NCBI RefSeq assembly: GCF_011752065.1
Contig: NZ_JAAIJY010000005.1
Coordinates: 115,866 to 179,865 of the forward strand
Source of the DNA: Actinomyces sp. ZJ308
Lineage (GTDB): Bacteria; Actinomycetota; Actinomycetes; Actinomycetales; Actinomycetaceae
Length of the DNA: 64,000 nucleotides
Direction: 5' to 3'
Position numbers and translations under genes: made by a program. Of this stretch, positions 1 to 8,562 are shown piece by piece; within the stretch, counting starts at the first letter, position 1; each line of letters opens with the position of its first letter. Below the pieces are notes generated by a model. The model had not been told where the DNA came from. It saw only the letters and a program-made list of their open reading frames with translations, and did not search any database.

Positions 1-555
1 GTCCACGGTGGTACTCACAGCGGCGTGCTGGGCCACTCTCATGCCCATGAGCTGGTGGGCGCCCAGGCGCAGGACGTCGAGCACCGCCGGGTCGATCCTC
101 TCCAGGGGCCGGTCCGTGCAGGTGGCGATCATGGCGTCGTAGCGTCCCTGCAGGCGCAGGGTCCCGTAGGTCAGTGCGGTGGCGAACCCGGCATCACGCC
201 GGTCCAGGTCGGCGGAGTCCAGAAGCTCGGGCAGGAGGAGGTTGGCGAAGGCGTCGTCACGACGCACCCGGGTGAGGACCTCCAGCGCCACCCGGCGCGC
301 CGGGTCCGAGCGCCGCTGAGACGGCTGAGGTGAGCGTCTGGCCCCTGCGGTCCCGGTCGGTCTGCCGGAACGCCGCCTTCGATCATGTCGAGACACTCGA
401 CCGCCTCGGCCGGTCCGGTCACTGTGGTTGCCGCGTTCAGAGTGGTTGCCGTGCCGTCGTCCGGCCCGGTCGCGGCGGTGGTCACCGGAATTACTGGAAC
501 TACCGGGATTATCGTGATTATCCGGCGCACCCCGGCGCGCCGGTCGCTCCCCCAT
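1..555 (-). CDS. rsmB: 16S rRNA (cytosine-C5) methyltransferase RsmB, N-terminal part (cut by window start)
   Basis: The minus-strand frame is open from an ATG at 555 to the window edge, giving 185 residues of a longer protein. From about residue 95 it reads as the NusB-like RNA-binding domain of Fmu/RsmB (ARRVALEVLTRV, then DAGFATALTYGTLR, and LRLGAHQLMGM). The SAM-binding methyltransferase half lies outside the window. RsmB makes m5C967 in 16S rRNA. Its ATG overlaps the fmt stop (TGATG), so translation is probably coupled. The first ~95 residues are an unusual low-complexity extension rich in Arg, His, Asn, Ser and Gly. A shorter internal start cannot be excluded, but fmt coupling favours this one. 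Confidence 0.8.
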   Translation of the reverse strand, partial: MGERPARRGAPDNHDNPGSSSNSGDHRRDRAGRRHGNHSERGNHSDRTGRGGRVSRHDRRRRSGRPTGTAGARRSPQPSQRRSDPARRVALEVLTRVRRDDAFANLLLPELLDSADLDRRDAGFATALTYGTLRLQGRYDAMIATCTDRPLERIDPAVLDVLRLGAHQLMGMRVAQHAAVSTTVD

Positions 556-1529
556 CAGCGTGCCCCTTCGCCGTCGTCGCTCGTGGGAGCCGGAGCCCCC
601 AGGACGGTGCCCACCTCTGGACGGGCCCCGCGGGCCCAGGCGTCGGCGGGCATCCAGCTACGCCCTGCGGGCGCGACCTGCCCCAGGCGGACGGCGCAGC
701 CACCGGTTCCCACGAGGACCTCACGCTTGGAGGCGCGCACCTGGCCGGGCAGGAGATCGGTGACCTCCGGTACCGGAACGACCGGTCCCAGGCGGAACCT
801 GGCCCCGAGGTAGGTGGTGTGAGCGCCCGGAGCCGGGCTCACGCCTCGGATCCGGCGATCAATGGTCAGTGCGGGATCATCCCAGCGGACCTCGCCGTCG
901 GCGGTGGAGAGCAATGGTGCCAGGGTGGCCAGCGCGTCGTCCTGCGGCTCGGGGCGCACGCCGCCCTCCTCCACCGAGTGCAGGACGTCGAGGACCAGAG
1001 GGGCTCCCGCACGCGCCAGCCGCTCCAGGAGGTCGCCGCTGGTGTCCCTGGTGCCGATCGCCTCGGTGATGCGGCCGTAGACGGGGCCGGTGTCGAGCCC
1101 CTCCTCGAGGCGGAACACGCACGCGCCGGTGACCTCCTCCCCGGCGATGATCGCCCGTTGGACGGGGGCGGCTCCGCGCCAGGCCGGCAGCAGGGAGAAG
1201 TGGAGATTCAGCCACCCGTGCCCGGGCGCATCCAGCAGGTCGGCCGGCACCAGGCGCCCGTAGGCGACCACGACGGCGACGTCGGCCTCGAGGCCGCGCA
1301 CCCAGGCGCGCACGTCCTGGGCTCCCTCACCCTTGAGCGTGGTCGGAGTGCGCACGTCGAGTCCGGCCTCACGGGCCACGGCGGCCACCGGCGAGGGATG
1401 CAGCGTGCGGCCGCGGCCCTTGCGGGCGTCCGCACGGGTGAGGACCCCGACGACGTCGTGCTCACTGGCGATGAGGGCCTCCAAGGTGGGCAGAGCCACC
1501 TCGGGCGTTCCGGCGAAAAGCACACGCAT
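555..1529 (-). CDS. fmt: methionyl-tRNA formyltransferase
   Basis: This 324-residue protein has the family's normal length. It formylates initiator Met-tRNA with 10-formyltetrahydrofolate in the cytoplasm. The start MRVLFAGTPEVALPTL and the folate-binding block SLLPAWRGAAPVQRAI are typical of Fmt; the C-terminal half is the OB-like tRNA-binding domain. Its stop overlaps the rsmB start, the usual fmt-rsmB pair. The start has no clear Shine-Dalgarno; instead a TAGACT hexamer lies 7 nt upstream of the ATG, consistent with a leaderless transcript. The usual upstream neighbour priA is about 9 kb away here, separated by the arginine island. Confidence 0.95.
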   Translation of the reverse strand: MRVLFAGTPEVALPTLEALIASEHDVVGVLTRADARKGRGRTLHPSPVAAVAREAGLDVRTPTTLKGEGAQDVRAWVRGLEADVAVVVAYGRLVPADLLDAPGHGWLNLHFSLLPAWRGAAPVQRAIIAGEEVTGACVFRLEEGLDTGPVYGRITEAIGTRDTSGDLLERLARAGAPLVLDVLHSVEEGGVRPEPQDDALATLAPLLSTADGEVRWDDPALTIDRRIRGVSPAPGAHTTYLGARFRLGPVVPVPEVTDLLPGQVRASKREVLVGTGGCAVRLGQVAPAGRSWMPADAWARGARPEVGTVLGAPAPTSDDGEGAR

Positions 1530-1536
1530 AAGGCCG

Positions 1537-1542
1537 AGTCTA
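1537..1542 (-). promoter_or_regulatory. -10 box of a candidate leaderless fmt promoter
   Basis: On the minus strand TAGACT is followed by 7 nt and then the fmt ATG. This spacing would place the transcription start at or next to the A of ATG. No strong -35 box is seen. The same layout recurs at several other genes in the window. Confidence 0.5.
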
Positions 1543-1567
1543 CGGCTCCACCCCGCCGAATGCGGCT

Positions 1568-2236
1568 TCAGCGTTGGCCCGGCGTGGGAAGCAGTCCCAC
1601 AGCGATGAGCTCGGCACGCAGGCGCCCCGCGCCGGTGAAGTGGTGGGTGCGCAGCCCCAGCCGGTCGGCGGCCCGAATGTTGACCGACGAGTCATCGACG
1701 AACAGCGTGCCGGCGGCCTGCAGGCCGTAACGCTCCAGGAGAAGCGTGAAGATGGCGGCGTCGGGCTTCGCCAGGTGCTCGCGTCCGGAGACCACGATGC
1801 CGGCGAACCGCTCGAGCTGGGGCACCAGGAGCCGGGCCCGCTCGAAGGGGGCGGCGTCGAAGTTGGTCAGGCCGTACAGTGCCACGTCCGCCTCCAGGAG
1901 ATCCTCGAGCACGGCGGCCATACCGGGCACGGGACCGGTCAGTGAGGCGGCGAAGCGCTGGCGGTACAGGGAGAGGATCTCCACCCAGTCGGGGCGGTCC
2001 GGATGGGCGCGGGCGCAGTCGGCGAGCACTCGCTCGAAGGGCTCCCCCAGGTCCAGCCTCTCATTCCAGGCGAGGAAGTCGCCGTCGGCCACGAACTCCT
2101 CCCAGGCCTCCACCGAGACGTAACCGGCCACAGCCGCCATCGGCTCCCAGGTGTACAGGACGTTGCCGTAGTCAAGGACGACGGCGCGCACGGGCCCGGA
2201 GGGGGAGACGGTCTCGGTGGAGCTCAGTGCGGTCAT
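1568..2236 (-). CDS. HAD-superfamily hydrolase (subfamily IA phosphatase-like)
   Basis: A 222-residue cytosolic phosphatase-like protein. Motif I is LDYGNVLYTWEP, with the nucleophile Asp and the Gly-Asn variant seen in many subfamily IA members; the motif III lysine is in LAKPDAAIF and motif IV is FVDDSSVNIRAADRLG. The substrate is unknown. The start at 2236 (MTALSSTET) is chosen because it has a GGGAGG site upstream and leaves a normal N-terminus before motif I; the frame also stays open to 2413, which would add 59 unlikely residues. It is co-oriented with fmt, 38 bp upstream of it, and divergent from arcA. Confidence 0.85.
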   Translation of the reverse strand: MTALSSTETVSPSGPVRAVVLDYGNVLYTWEPMAAVAGYVSVEAWEEFVADGDFLAWNERLDLGEPFERVLADCARAHPDRPDWVEILSLYRQRFAASLTGPVPGMAAVLEDLLEADVALYGLTNFDAAPFERARLLVPQLERFAGIVVSGREHLAKPDAAIFTLLLERYGLQAAGTLFVDDSSVNIRAADRLGLRTHHFTGAGRLRAELIAVGLLPTPGQR

Positions 2237-2595
2237 GCCCGGCAGCCTCCCACGTCCTCCGGATGCGGCGGAGGCGTCGCAGCCGTCCACCCGGAGTGAG
2301 ATGGGTGAAGCGATTTGTATGGCATCTATGAACATGCCCGGCAGCCACCTGTCTGGCACGTCACGTCTGACGAGACCGTCAGCAGCATCGGCGCCAGGTG
2401 AAACGAATATCACGTACAGGTGACTGTTGCTCGATCAACTTACCTGGAACTCAGTCGTACCAGGGGGTTTCCAATCCACGTCGATCCTGGTACGCTCGTA
2501 CCAATCCGGTACAGGCGTACCACTTCAATCGTCATAGCGCGTGATGCGCATCATGATCCACATCAACGACACAGCGTTGTGTCAGAGAGGGAGTC
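2237..2595. promoter_or_regulatory. divergent intergenic region between the HAD gene and arcA
   Basis: 359 bp with no gene. It should hold the arcA promoter and possibly one for the HAD gene. Its distal half is rich in the pentamers GTACC/GGTAC, including two complete inverted repeats described separately and a further half-site GTACCA near 2457-2462. arcA has an AGGGAG ribosome site at 2588-2593. No convincing AT-rich ArgR box was seen. Confidence 0.55.
2488..2521. promoter_or_regulatory. tandem GGTAC-N4-GTACC inverted repeats upstream of arcA (candidate operators)
   Basis: Two inverted repeats of the same design lie 75-108 bp before the arcA start: TGGTAC-gctc-GTACCA at 2488-2503 and GGTAC-aggc-GTACC at 2508-2521. 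Their centres are 19 bp apart, nearly two helical turns, so two dimers could bind side by side on one face. Which regulator binds is unknown; the TetR protein at the end of this cluster is one candidate. Confidence 0.55.
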
Positions 2596-3819
2596 ATGGA
2601 TCTTTCCGTAGATTCCGAAATCGGCAGGCTCCGGCAGGTCATCCTGCACAGGCCTGGCAGTGAGATGCTCCGACTCACTCCGCAGAACAAGGAGCACCTC
2701 CTCTTCGACGACGTCCTGTGGCTCGAGCGGGCCCAGGAGGAGCACGACCAGTTCGCGCGGGTGCTGACCGACCGCGACATCGAGGTGCTCTACCTCGGCG
2801 ACCTTCTGGCCGAGACTCTGGAGGTGGCCGAGGCCAGGGACTACGTCCTGGACCGCGTCGTCAACGAGAACACCAACGGCCCCAGCGCCGCCGAGCCGCT
2901 GCGGACCCTGGCGCAGGGACTGTCCGGCGCAGACCTGGCCGAGGTGCTCATCGCCGGCATCACCAAGGCCGAGCTGCTCGAGCGGACCTCCTGCCCCGAC
3001 TCGCTGGTTCTGGCGTCCATGGATGACGACGACCTGCTCCTGGCGCCGCTTCCCAACCACCTCTTCACCCGCGACACGTCCTGCTGGATCTACAACGGCG
3101 TGTCCATCAACTCGATGATGATGCCGGCCAGGCAGCGCGAGACCATCAACTACGAGGCGATCTACCGCTGGCACCCCCGGTTCGCGAGTGCGGACTTCCC
3201 CGTGTGGTCCGAGGGCACCCAGGCCGGTCCCGCCACCGTCGAGGGCGGCGACGTCCAGATCATCGGCAACGGCTCCGTCCTGGTCGGGGTCTCGGAGCGC
3301 ACCACCGCCCAGGGCATCGAGAGGCTCGCCAGTCGGCTCTTCGCCGGTGGGAGGGTCGACCGGGTGGTCGCCGTCGAGATGAACCGGACGCGCGCGCAGA
3401 TGCACCTGGACACCGTCATGACCATGGTCGACGTCGGCACCTTCACCACCTACGGAGGCCTGGGGATGCTGCCGACGCTCACCCTGCGCCCGGGCGAGGG
3501 CGGGCAGATCAACGTCACCCGCAACGACCCCGAGGACATGTACCGCGTCATCGCCCAGGCGTTGGGCATCGACGACCTCACCATCCTCATCACTCCCCAG
3601 GACTCCATGGCCGCGGCTCGTGAGCAGTGGGACGACGGCTCCAACTCGCTGGCCATCGCCCCCGGTGTCATCGTCACCTACGAGCGCAACGTCAACACCA
3701 ACGAGTACCTCACCTCTCGCGGCATCGAGGTCCTGACCATCCCCGGCTCGGAGGTCGGCCGCGGCCGCGGCGGCCCGCACTGCATGAGCTGTCCGACCCT
3801 GCGGGACCCGGTCGCCTGA
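2596..3819 (+). CDS. arcA: arginine deiminase
   Basis: A 407-residue enzyme that hydrolyses arginine to citrulline and ammonia, the first step of the arginine deiminase pathway. The whole active site is recognisable: FTRD near residues 157-160, EGGDV at 216-220 with the conserved Glu and Asp, His270 in [10 protein letters not shown], and the nucleophile Cys396 in [13 protein letters not shown] close to the C-terminus. Length is normal for the family. The ATG has an AGGGAG ribosome site 2 to 8 nt upstream. It is first in an arcA-arcB-arcC operon and is preceded by inverted repeats that may be operators. Ammonia release would raise local pH, a known role of this pathway in oral bacteria. Confidence 0.97.
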   Translation: MDLSVDSEIGRLRQVILHRPGSEMLRLTPQNKEHLLFDDVLWLERAQEEHDQFARVLTDRDIEVLYLGDLLAETLEVAEARDYVLDRVVNENTNGPSAAEPLRTLAQGLSGADLAEVLIAGITKAELLERTSCPDSLVLASMDDDDLLLAPLPNHLFTRDTSCWIYNGVSINSMMMPARQRETINYEAIYRWHPRFASADFPVWSEGTQAGPATVEGGDVQIIGNGSVLVGVSERTTAQGIERLASRLFAGGRVDRVVAVEMNRTRAQMHLDTVMTMVDVGTFTTYGGLGMLPTLTLRPGEGGQINVTRNDPEDMYRVIAQALGIDDLTILITPQDSMAAAREQWDDGSNSLAIAPGVIVTYERNVNTNEYLTSRGIEVLTIPGSEVGRGRGGPHCMSCPTLRDPVA

Positions 3820-3898
3820 ACCGGCCCCGCCCATCAAGCGCCTTCGGCGTCAATGAAGTAAGTACACCCCATCACCCACACTGGACGAAGGAGTCCTC

Positions 3899-4906
3899 AT
3901 GACCCATCCCCTGCACAACCGCAGCTTCCTCAAGGAGCTCGACTTCACCGCCAAGGAGTGGAGCATCCTGCTCCAGCTGGCGGCCCAGCTCAAGGAGGAC
4001 AAGAAGGCCGGCCGCGAGGTCAAGCGGCTGACCGGCAAGAACATCGCCCTCATCTTCGAGAAGACCTCCACGCGTACCCGCTGCTCCTTCGAGGTCGCCG
4101 CCTACGACCAGGGCGCGCAGGTCACCTACCTGGACCCCTCGGGCTCCCAGATGGGTCACAAGGAGTCCGTGGCGGACACCGCCCGGGTCCTGGGTCGTTT
4201 CTACGACGGCATCGAGTTCCGCGGCAAGAAGCAGGAGCACGTCGAGGCACTGGCCGAGCTCTCCGGCGTGCCGGTGTGGAACGGGCTGACCGATGAGTGG
4301 CACCCCACCCAGATGCTCGCCGACCAGCTGACCATGCTGGAGCACGCGGGCAAGCCGATCGAGGAGATCTCCTTCGCCTACCTCGGAGACGCCCGCAACA
4401 ACGTCGCCAACTCGTTGCTCATCTCGGCGGCCCTCATGGGGATGGACGTGCGGATGGTGGCTCCCAAGGAGCTGCAGACGCCTCCCGAGGTCGTGGCCCA
4501 GGCCGAGAAGCTGGCCCAGGACAGCGGAGCCCGCATCCTCGTCACCGACGACGTCGCCGAGGGCGTCAAGGGCGTCGACTTCCTCTACACGGATGTGTGG
4601 GTCTCGATGGGTGAGCCCAAGGAGGTCTGGGATCAGCGCATCGCCCTGCTGCGTCCTTACCAGGTCAATGCCGAGATGGTGGAGGCCACCGGCAACCCCG
4701 ATGTGAAGTTCCTCCACTGCCTGCCCGCCTTCCACGACCGCCACACCACCGTGGGCGAGGATATCTTCGCCAAGACCGGCATGGACGGGCTGGAGGTGAC
4801 CGACGACGTCTTCGAGACCGAGCGCAACGTCGCCTTCGACCAGGCCGAGAACCGCATGCACACCATCAAGGCCGTCATGGTCGCAACCCTCGGAGAGTGG
4901 GACTGA
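3899..4906 (+). CDS. arcB: catabolic ornithine carbamoyltransferase
   Basis: 335 residues. It phosphorolyses citrulline to ornithine and carbamoyl phosphate in the deiminase pathway. The carbamoyl-phosphate loop EKTSTRTR is at 54-61, HPTQ at 135-138, the ornithine-binding DVWVSMGE at 232-239, and HCLPAFHD starts at 273 with the active Cys. It lies 79 bp after arcA behind a GAAGGAG ribosome site and 3 bp before arcC. The same family includes biosynthetic ArgF; placement between arcA and arcC is what marks it as catabolic. Confidence 0.96.
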   Translation: MTHPLHNRSFLKELDFTAKEWSILLQLAAQLKEDKKAGREVKRLTGKNIALIFEKTSTRTRCSFEVAAYDQGAQVTYLDPSGSQMGHKESVADTARVLGRFYDGIEFRGKKQEHVEALAELSGVPVWNGLTDEWHPTQMLADQLTMLEHAGKPIEEISFAYLGDARNNVANSLLISAALMGMDVRMVAPKELQTPPEVVAQAEKLAQDSGARILVTDDVAEGVKGVDFLYTDVWVSMGEPKEVWDQRIALLRPYQVNAEMVEATGNPDVKFLHCLPAFHDRHTTVGEDIFAKTGMDGLEVTDDVFETERNVAFDQAENRMHTIKAVMVATLGEWD

Positions 4907-4909
4907 GTC

Positions 4910-5890
4910 GTGAGAATCGTTGTTGCCCTCGGCGGAAACGCTCTTCTGCGCAGGGGCGAGAAGCCCGACGCCAGCACCCAGATTCACAACGTCGAGGTTG
5001 CGGCGCGTGAGCTGGCGAAGCTGGCGGAGAAGCACGAGCTGGTCCTCACCCACGGAAACGGCCCTCAGGTGGGCGTCCTGGCGCTGGAGTCCGCCAACGA
5101 CGAGCGGCTCTCGGAGCCCTACCCCTTCGACACCCTCGGCGCACAGACCCAGGGCATGATCGGCTACTGGCTGCTGCAGGCCATGCAGAACGCCCTGCCG
5201 GGTCGCCATGTGGCCGCGATGGTCAACCAGACCCTGGTTCTGGCCGGCGACCCCGCCTTCTCCAACCCGACCAAGTTCGTCGGCGAGGTCTACACCAAGG
5301 AGGAGGCGGAGAAGCTGGCCGAGGAACGCGACTGGGTGGTCAAGCCCGACGGCGAGCACTACCGCCGCGTCGTCGGCTCCCCCAAGCCGCAGAGGGTGAT
5401 CGAGACCCGGCTGGTGCGAACGCTTCTGGAGGCCGGAGCCATCGTCATCTGCTCCGGCGGAGGCGGGGTCCCCGTCATCCGCAGCGCCGAAGGCAAGCTC
5501 AAGGGCATCGAGGCCGTCATTGACAAGGACCTGACCGCATCGGTCCTGGCCGAGGCACTGGAGGCCGATGCGCTCCTCATCCTCACCGACGTCGACGGCG
5601 TCTATGAGGACTTCGGGACCGAGAACCAGAAACAGGTTCCACGAGCCACGCCGGCGGCGCTGCGAGCCATGGGTCTTCCCAGTGGATCCATGGGACCAAA
5701 GGTCGAGGCGGTGTGCCGATTTGTCGAGCTGACCGGAGACATGGCGGCAATCGGTCGTCTTGAGGACGCCGTTTCCATCATTGACGGACAGGCAGGGACT
5801 ATCGTGACCCCTGGGGGCAACTACGGTGGCCCCGACGATATCCATCCCCCGATTCCCGAGCAAATTGACACTCGCATTCGCAGGGCCTGA
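4910..5890 (+). CDS. arcC: carbamate kinase
   Basis: 326 residues of the amino-acid-kinase fold. It transfers the phosphate of carbamoyl phosphate to ADP, giving ATP, ammonia and carbon dioxide. The N-terminal RIVVALGGNALLRRGE, THGNGPQVG near residue 45, CSGGGGVPV near 180 and the lysine-containing DKDLTASVLA are typical of ArcC. The start is GTG, 3 bp after the arcB stop, so the two are probably translated together. It is the last gene of the core arc operon; a 213-bp gap with its own promoter follows. Confidence 0.96.
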   Translation: MRIVVALGGNALLRRGEKPDASTQIHNVEVAARELAKLAEKHELVLTHGNGPQVGVLALESANDERLSEPYPFDTLGAQTQGMIGYWLLQAMQNALPGRHVAAMVNQTLVLAGDPAFSNPTKFVGEVYTKEEAEKLAEERDWVVKPDGEHYRRVVGSPKPQRVIETRLVRTLLEAGAIVICSGGGGVPVIRSAEGKLKGIEAVIDKDLTASVLAEALEADALLILTDVDGVYEDFGTENQKQVPRATPAALRAMGLPSGSMGPKVEAVCRFVELTGDMAAIGRLEDAVSIIDGQAGTIVTPGGNYGGPDDIHPPIPEQIDTRIRRA

Positions 5891-5994
5891 CCGACATGAC
5901 GGCATCGGTCCTGCAAGGAGGTGGTGAGAGCCGTCAACCACATATGACCATGCCATGGTTCAGCCGTCATTCTTTTACACAGATACTCCTGCGG

Positions 5995-6023
5995 TTACTT
6001 TTGAAGTTCCTTCAGGATAGAAT
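5995..6023 (+). promoter_or_regulatory. candidate promoter of the amidinotransferase gene with an inverted repeat in its spacer
   Basis: TTACTT (5995-6000), a 17-bp spacer and TAGAAT (6018-6023) form a fair promoter 80 bp before the amidinotransferase start, in a locally AT-rich stretch. The spacer holds the perfect inverted repeat TGAAG-ttc-CTTCA (6002-6014), a possible operator. This suggests the gene can be expressed separately from arcABC. Confidence 0.5.
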
Positions 6024-6103
6024 GAGAGCGTTGAATCGTAGACATATCCATCTGTCTCAATTCATCACACACCACACAACGAGCACAAAGGAGTGACTCA
6101 CTC

Positions 6104-7231
6104 ATGACGAAGATCGTCAACTCTTGGAACGACTTCGACCCGCTCAAGCACGTCATCGTCGGGCGCGCAGACTTCTCGGTTATTCCTCCCGAGGAGCCCG
6201 CCACCTCCGAGAAGGTGCCGATCGACTCCGAGATGCGCGGTATGTGGGGCCCCCGCCCCACCGCCACCGTCGAGGCCGCCAACGAGCAGCTCGACAACTA
6301 CGTCAAGATCCTCGAGGGACTGGGCGTCAAGGTGGACCGCCCCACGCCGCTGCAGTGGAACCAGGCCATCCAGACGCCTGACTTCCGCACGGAGTCGGGC
6401 TTCACCCAGATGCCCCCGCGCGACATCCTGCTCACCATCGGTGATGAGATCATGTCGTCGGCCAACTCGTTCCGGTGCCGGTACTTCGAGTACCTCGCCT
6501 ACTGGCCCCTCATGAACGAGTACTTCGAGGAGGACCCGGAGTTCAAGTGGACCCAGGCTCCTCGCCCGCGGCTGACGGACAAGTCCTACAAGCACAACTA
6601 CTACGACGAGCGGATCTCCCTGGAGGAGCGCCTTGAGCGCACTGCCGCCAAGGACTTCGTGACCACTGAGGTCGAGCCGATGTGGGACGCCGCCGACGTC
6701 ATGCGCGTGGGCAAGGACCTGTTCATCCAGCACGGTCTGACCACCAACCGCAAGGCGATGGAGTGGTTCAAGCGCTACTACCCCGACCTGCGGGTGCACG
6801 CGGTGAACTTCCCCGGCGACCCCTACCCGATCCACATCGACGCCACCTTCGTGCCGCTGCGGCCCGGGCTGATCATCAACAACCCGCACCGCCGCCTGCC
6901 CGAGGAGCAGCGCAAGATCTTCGAGGCCAATGACTGGCAGATCGTCGACGCCGCTCCCCCGGCTCACGAGGTTCCGCCGCCGCTGTGCTACTCCTCCGTC
7001 TGGCTGTCCATGAACTGCCTCGTCATCGACCACAAGACCGTGTGCGTCGAGGCCAGTGAGGTCCACCAGATGGAGCAGATGGACAAGCTGGGCATGAACG
7101 TCATCCCGGTTCCCTTCCGCGACGCCTACGCCTTCGGCGGTGGTCTGCACTGCGCGACGGCGGACGTGTACCGCGAGGGTGGCTGTGAGGACTACTTCCC
7201 GAACCAGGTCGCTGACCCGACTCTGGTCTGA
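6104..7231 (+). CDS. arginine:glycine amidinotransferase family protein
   Basis: 375 residues, clearly of the glycine amidinotransferase (AGAT) family. It aligns by eye with the animal enzyme: EPMWDAADVMRVGKDLF at 191-207 carries the acidic catalytic pair, YPIHIDATFVPLRPG has the catalytic His at 244, and FGGGLHCATADVYREG has the nucleophile Cys at 350. Such enzymes move the amidino group of arginine to an amine, giving ornithine and a guanidino product; with glycine this is guanidinoacetate. The acceptor here is unknown and could instead be another amine, as in antibiotic or toxin pathways. It follows arcABC on the same strand with its own promoter and ribosome site (AAAGGAGTG), and a strong hairpin follows it. 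This is not a standard member of arc operons. Confidence 0.9.
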   Translation: MTKIVNSWNDFDPLKHVIVGRADFSVIPPEEPATSEKVPIDSEMRGMWGPRPTATVEAANEQLDNYVKILEGLGVKVDRPTPLQWNQAIQTPDFRTESGFTQMPPRDILLTIGDEIMSSANSFRCRYFEYLAYWPLMNEYFEEDPEFKWTQAPRPRLTDKSYKHNYYDERISLEERLERTAAKDFVTTEVEPMWDAADVMRVGKDLFIQHGLTTNRKAMEWFKRYYPDLRVHAVNFPGDPYPIHIDATFVPLRPGLIINNPHRRLPEEQRKIFEANDWQIVDAAPPAHEVPPPLCYSSVWLSMNCLVIDHKTVCVEASEVHQMEQMDKLGMNVIPVPFRDAYAFGGGLHCATADVYREGGCEDYFPNQVADPTLV

Positions 7232-7241
7232 TTCCAAGCGG

Positions 7242-7282
7242 GTGCGGGGCGGCGGCTCATGGATCGGGCTGCCGCCCCGCAC
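7242..7282 (+). terminator. hairpin terminator after the amidinotransferase gene
   Basis: Perfect 12-bp arms GTGCGGGGCGGC (7242-7253) and GCCGCCCCGCAC (7271-7282) with a 17-nt loop begin 10 bp after the stop. No T-run follows, so it may be an intrinsic-like terminator, a transcript stabiliser, or an attenuator ahead of the transporter gene. Confidence 0.65.
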
Positions 7283-7412
7283 CGTTCCCGGCTCGGGTAC
7301 TCGCAGCGCGGCTGCCGGACTCCCCGTGGAGGCGGAGAGAACCGGCCCGGCTGCACGAGGCCCAGCAATGATGCTGCGCCCGCCGGGAGAGAACTCAGGA
7401 GACACAACTGCC

Positions 7413-8426
7413 ATGTCACAGACTTCGTCTACCGAATCCTCTGTCACAGAGTACGTGATGAACAAGAAGCTCGGCGCCGTTGCCATGCTTCTATCCGCCA
7501 CCGGGATGGGGCTCGTCGGTACCATCAGCCGTGGTACGACCGCTGGTCTCGCTGATGCCGACAAGGCCGTCATCGGATCGTTCCTGGCCTTCGGGCGTAT
7601 GACCGTTGGACTGCTCGGCTTCATCCTCATTCTTGTCCTCACCGGAAAGACCGGACTCTTCCGGCGCACCCGCCTGAGCACCACCGTGATCCTGGGAGGG
7701 GTCAGTATCGGCCTGTCACTGGGCTGCTACATCTCCTCGACACTGATGACGTCGATCGCCAACGCCGTCTTCCTCATCTACACCGGCCCTCTGTTCTGTG
7801 CGCTGCTCGCACGCATCTTCCGTAAGGAGAAGATCAGCGTGCTTTCGGGGATCTTCCTGTCTCTTGTGTTCGTCGGCATGCTGCTGACCATCGGCATCAT
7901 CGACTTCAAGAATGGAAGTCTGACCTTCGGGCTGGACCTGTCGGCCTCGTCCCCCGAGTTCCCGCGCAAGAGCCTGGGAGATCTTCTTGGCCTGCTGTCA
8001 GGTGTCTTCTACGGCCTGGCGATGTTTTTCTACGGCTACCGCAAGGATGTTGACTCAGTTGTACGCGGCGTTTGGAACTTTTTCTGGGCGGCGTCTGCTA
8101 CTCTGGTGATGTCAATCATCCTGCGCCCATGGCATGGCGTTTCGTCCTTCACCTCCACCAACTGGATGTGGGCGGTGGCCCTCTTCCTCATCTGCGGCCT
8201 CTTCGCCCTGGGGTTCCTGGTTGTGGCGGGACGCAACCTCCCTGCCGTGGAGTACTCGACGATCTCCTACTGGGAGTGTCCGGTTGCCATTCTGTGTGGT
8301 CTCCTTGTTTGGGGAGAGCAACTCACTCCCGTGGGAATGGTCGGGGGTCTGCTCATTGTCGGAGGCGGGCTGGCACCCATTGTCCTGGATGCCGTCACCC
8401 GGAGGGCCCGCGTCTCCGAGGCCTGA
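7413..8426 (+). CDS. DMT-superfamily (EamA-like) membrane transporter
   Basis: 337 residues with about ten predicted membrane segments and two related halves, the layout of EamA/DMT permeases (for example NAVFLIYTGPLFCALLARIF and VEYSTISYWECPVAILCGLL before the last helices). The start at 7413 is chosen for the AGGAG site at 7397-7401; MNKKLGAVAM at 7458 is a possible alternative. The substrate is unknown. Lying between an amidinotransferase and an MFS carrier in an arginine island, it could move arginine, ornithine or the guanidino product. DMT carriers are often exporters, so product export is a reasonable guess but only that. Confidence 0.8.
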   Translation: MSQTSSTESSVTEYVMNKKLGAVAMLLSATGMGLVGTISRGTTAGLADADKAVIGSFLAFGRMTVGLLGFILILVLTGKTGLFRRTRLSTTVILGGVSIGLSLGCYISSTLMTSIANAVFLIYTGPLFCALLARIFRKEKISVLSGIFLSLVFVGMLLTIGIIDFKNGSLTFGLDLSASSPEFPRKSLGDLLGLLSGVFYGLAMFFYGYRKDVDSVVRGVWNFFWAASATLVMSIILRPWHGVSSFTSTNWMWAVALFLICGLFALGFLVVAGRNLPAVEYSTISYWECPVAILCGLLVWGEQLTPVGMVGGLLIVGGGLAPIVLDAVTRRARVSEA

Positions 8427-8436
8427 GCACCATGCC

Positions 8437-8486
8437 TTCCTGTCTGCCTGCGATGTATGCGCAGCTGAGTCGCAGGCAGACAGGAA
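8437..8486 (+). terminator. perfect 17-bp inverted repeat after the EamA-like gene
   Basis: Arms at 8437-8453 (TTCCTGTCTGCCTGCGA) and 8470-8486 are exact complements with a 16-nt loop, starting 10 bp after the stop codon. No T-run is present. The arms would fold identically on either strand. Confidence 0.65.
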
Positions 8487-8562
8487 TCGGCGTAATCATC
8501 CACGCATTATCACGAGTCCATACATAACATCGTCGACATCGACCGAGCCGGAGCCGTAGGCT

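Noticed and set aside
330..1730. A 466-codon plus-strand frame opposite fmt and rsmB
   Set aside because: No recognisable domain, and it lies antisense to two well-supported genes.
2237..2413. N-terminal extension of the HAD hydrolase
   Set aside because: The frame is open to 2413 but the added 59 residues have no similarity to the family, and a good ribosome site sits before the ATG at 2236.
2414..2595. ArgR-type ARG boxes upstream of arcA
   Set aside because: The AT-rich ARG-box palindrome was not found; the only clear symmetry is of the GTACC type.
3872..5956. A 694-codon open frame on the minus strand across arcB and arcC
   Set aside because: It is the mirror of strongly supported plus-strand enzymes; long antisense frames are expected in high-GC DNA. 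It shows no family motif and has the His/Gly/Val-rich composition typical of such shadows.
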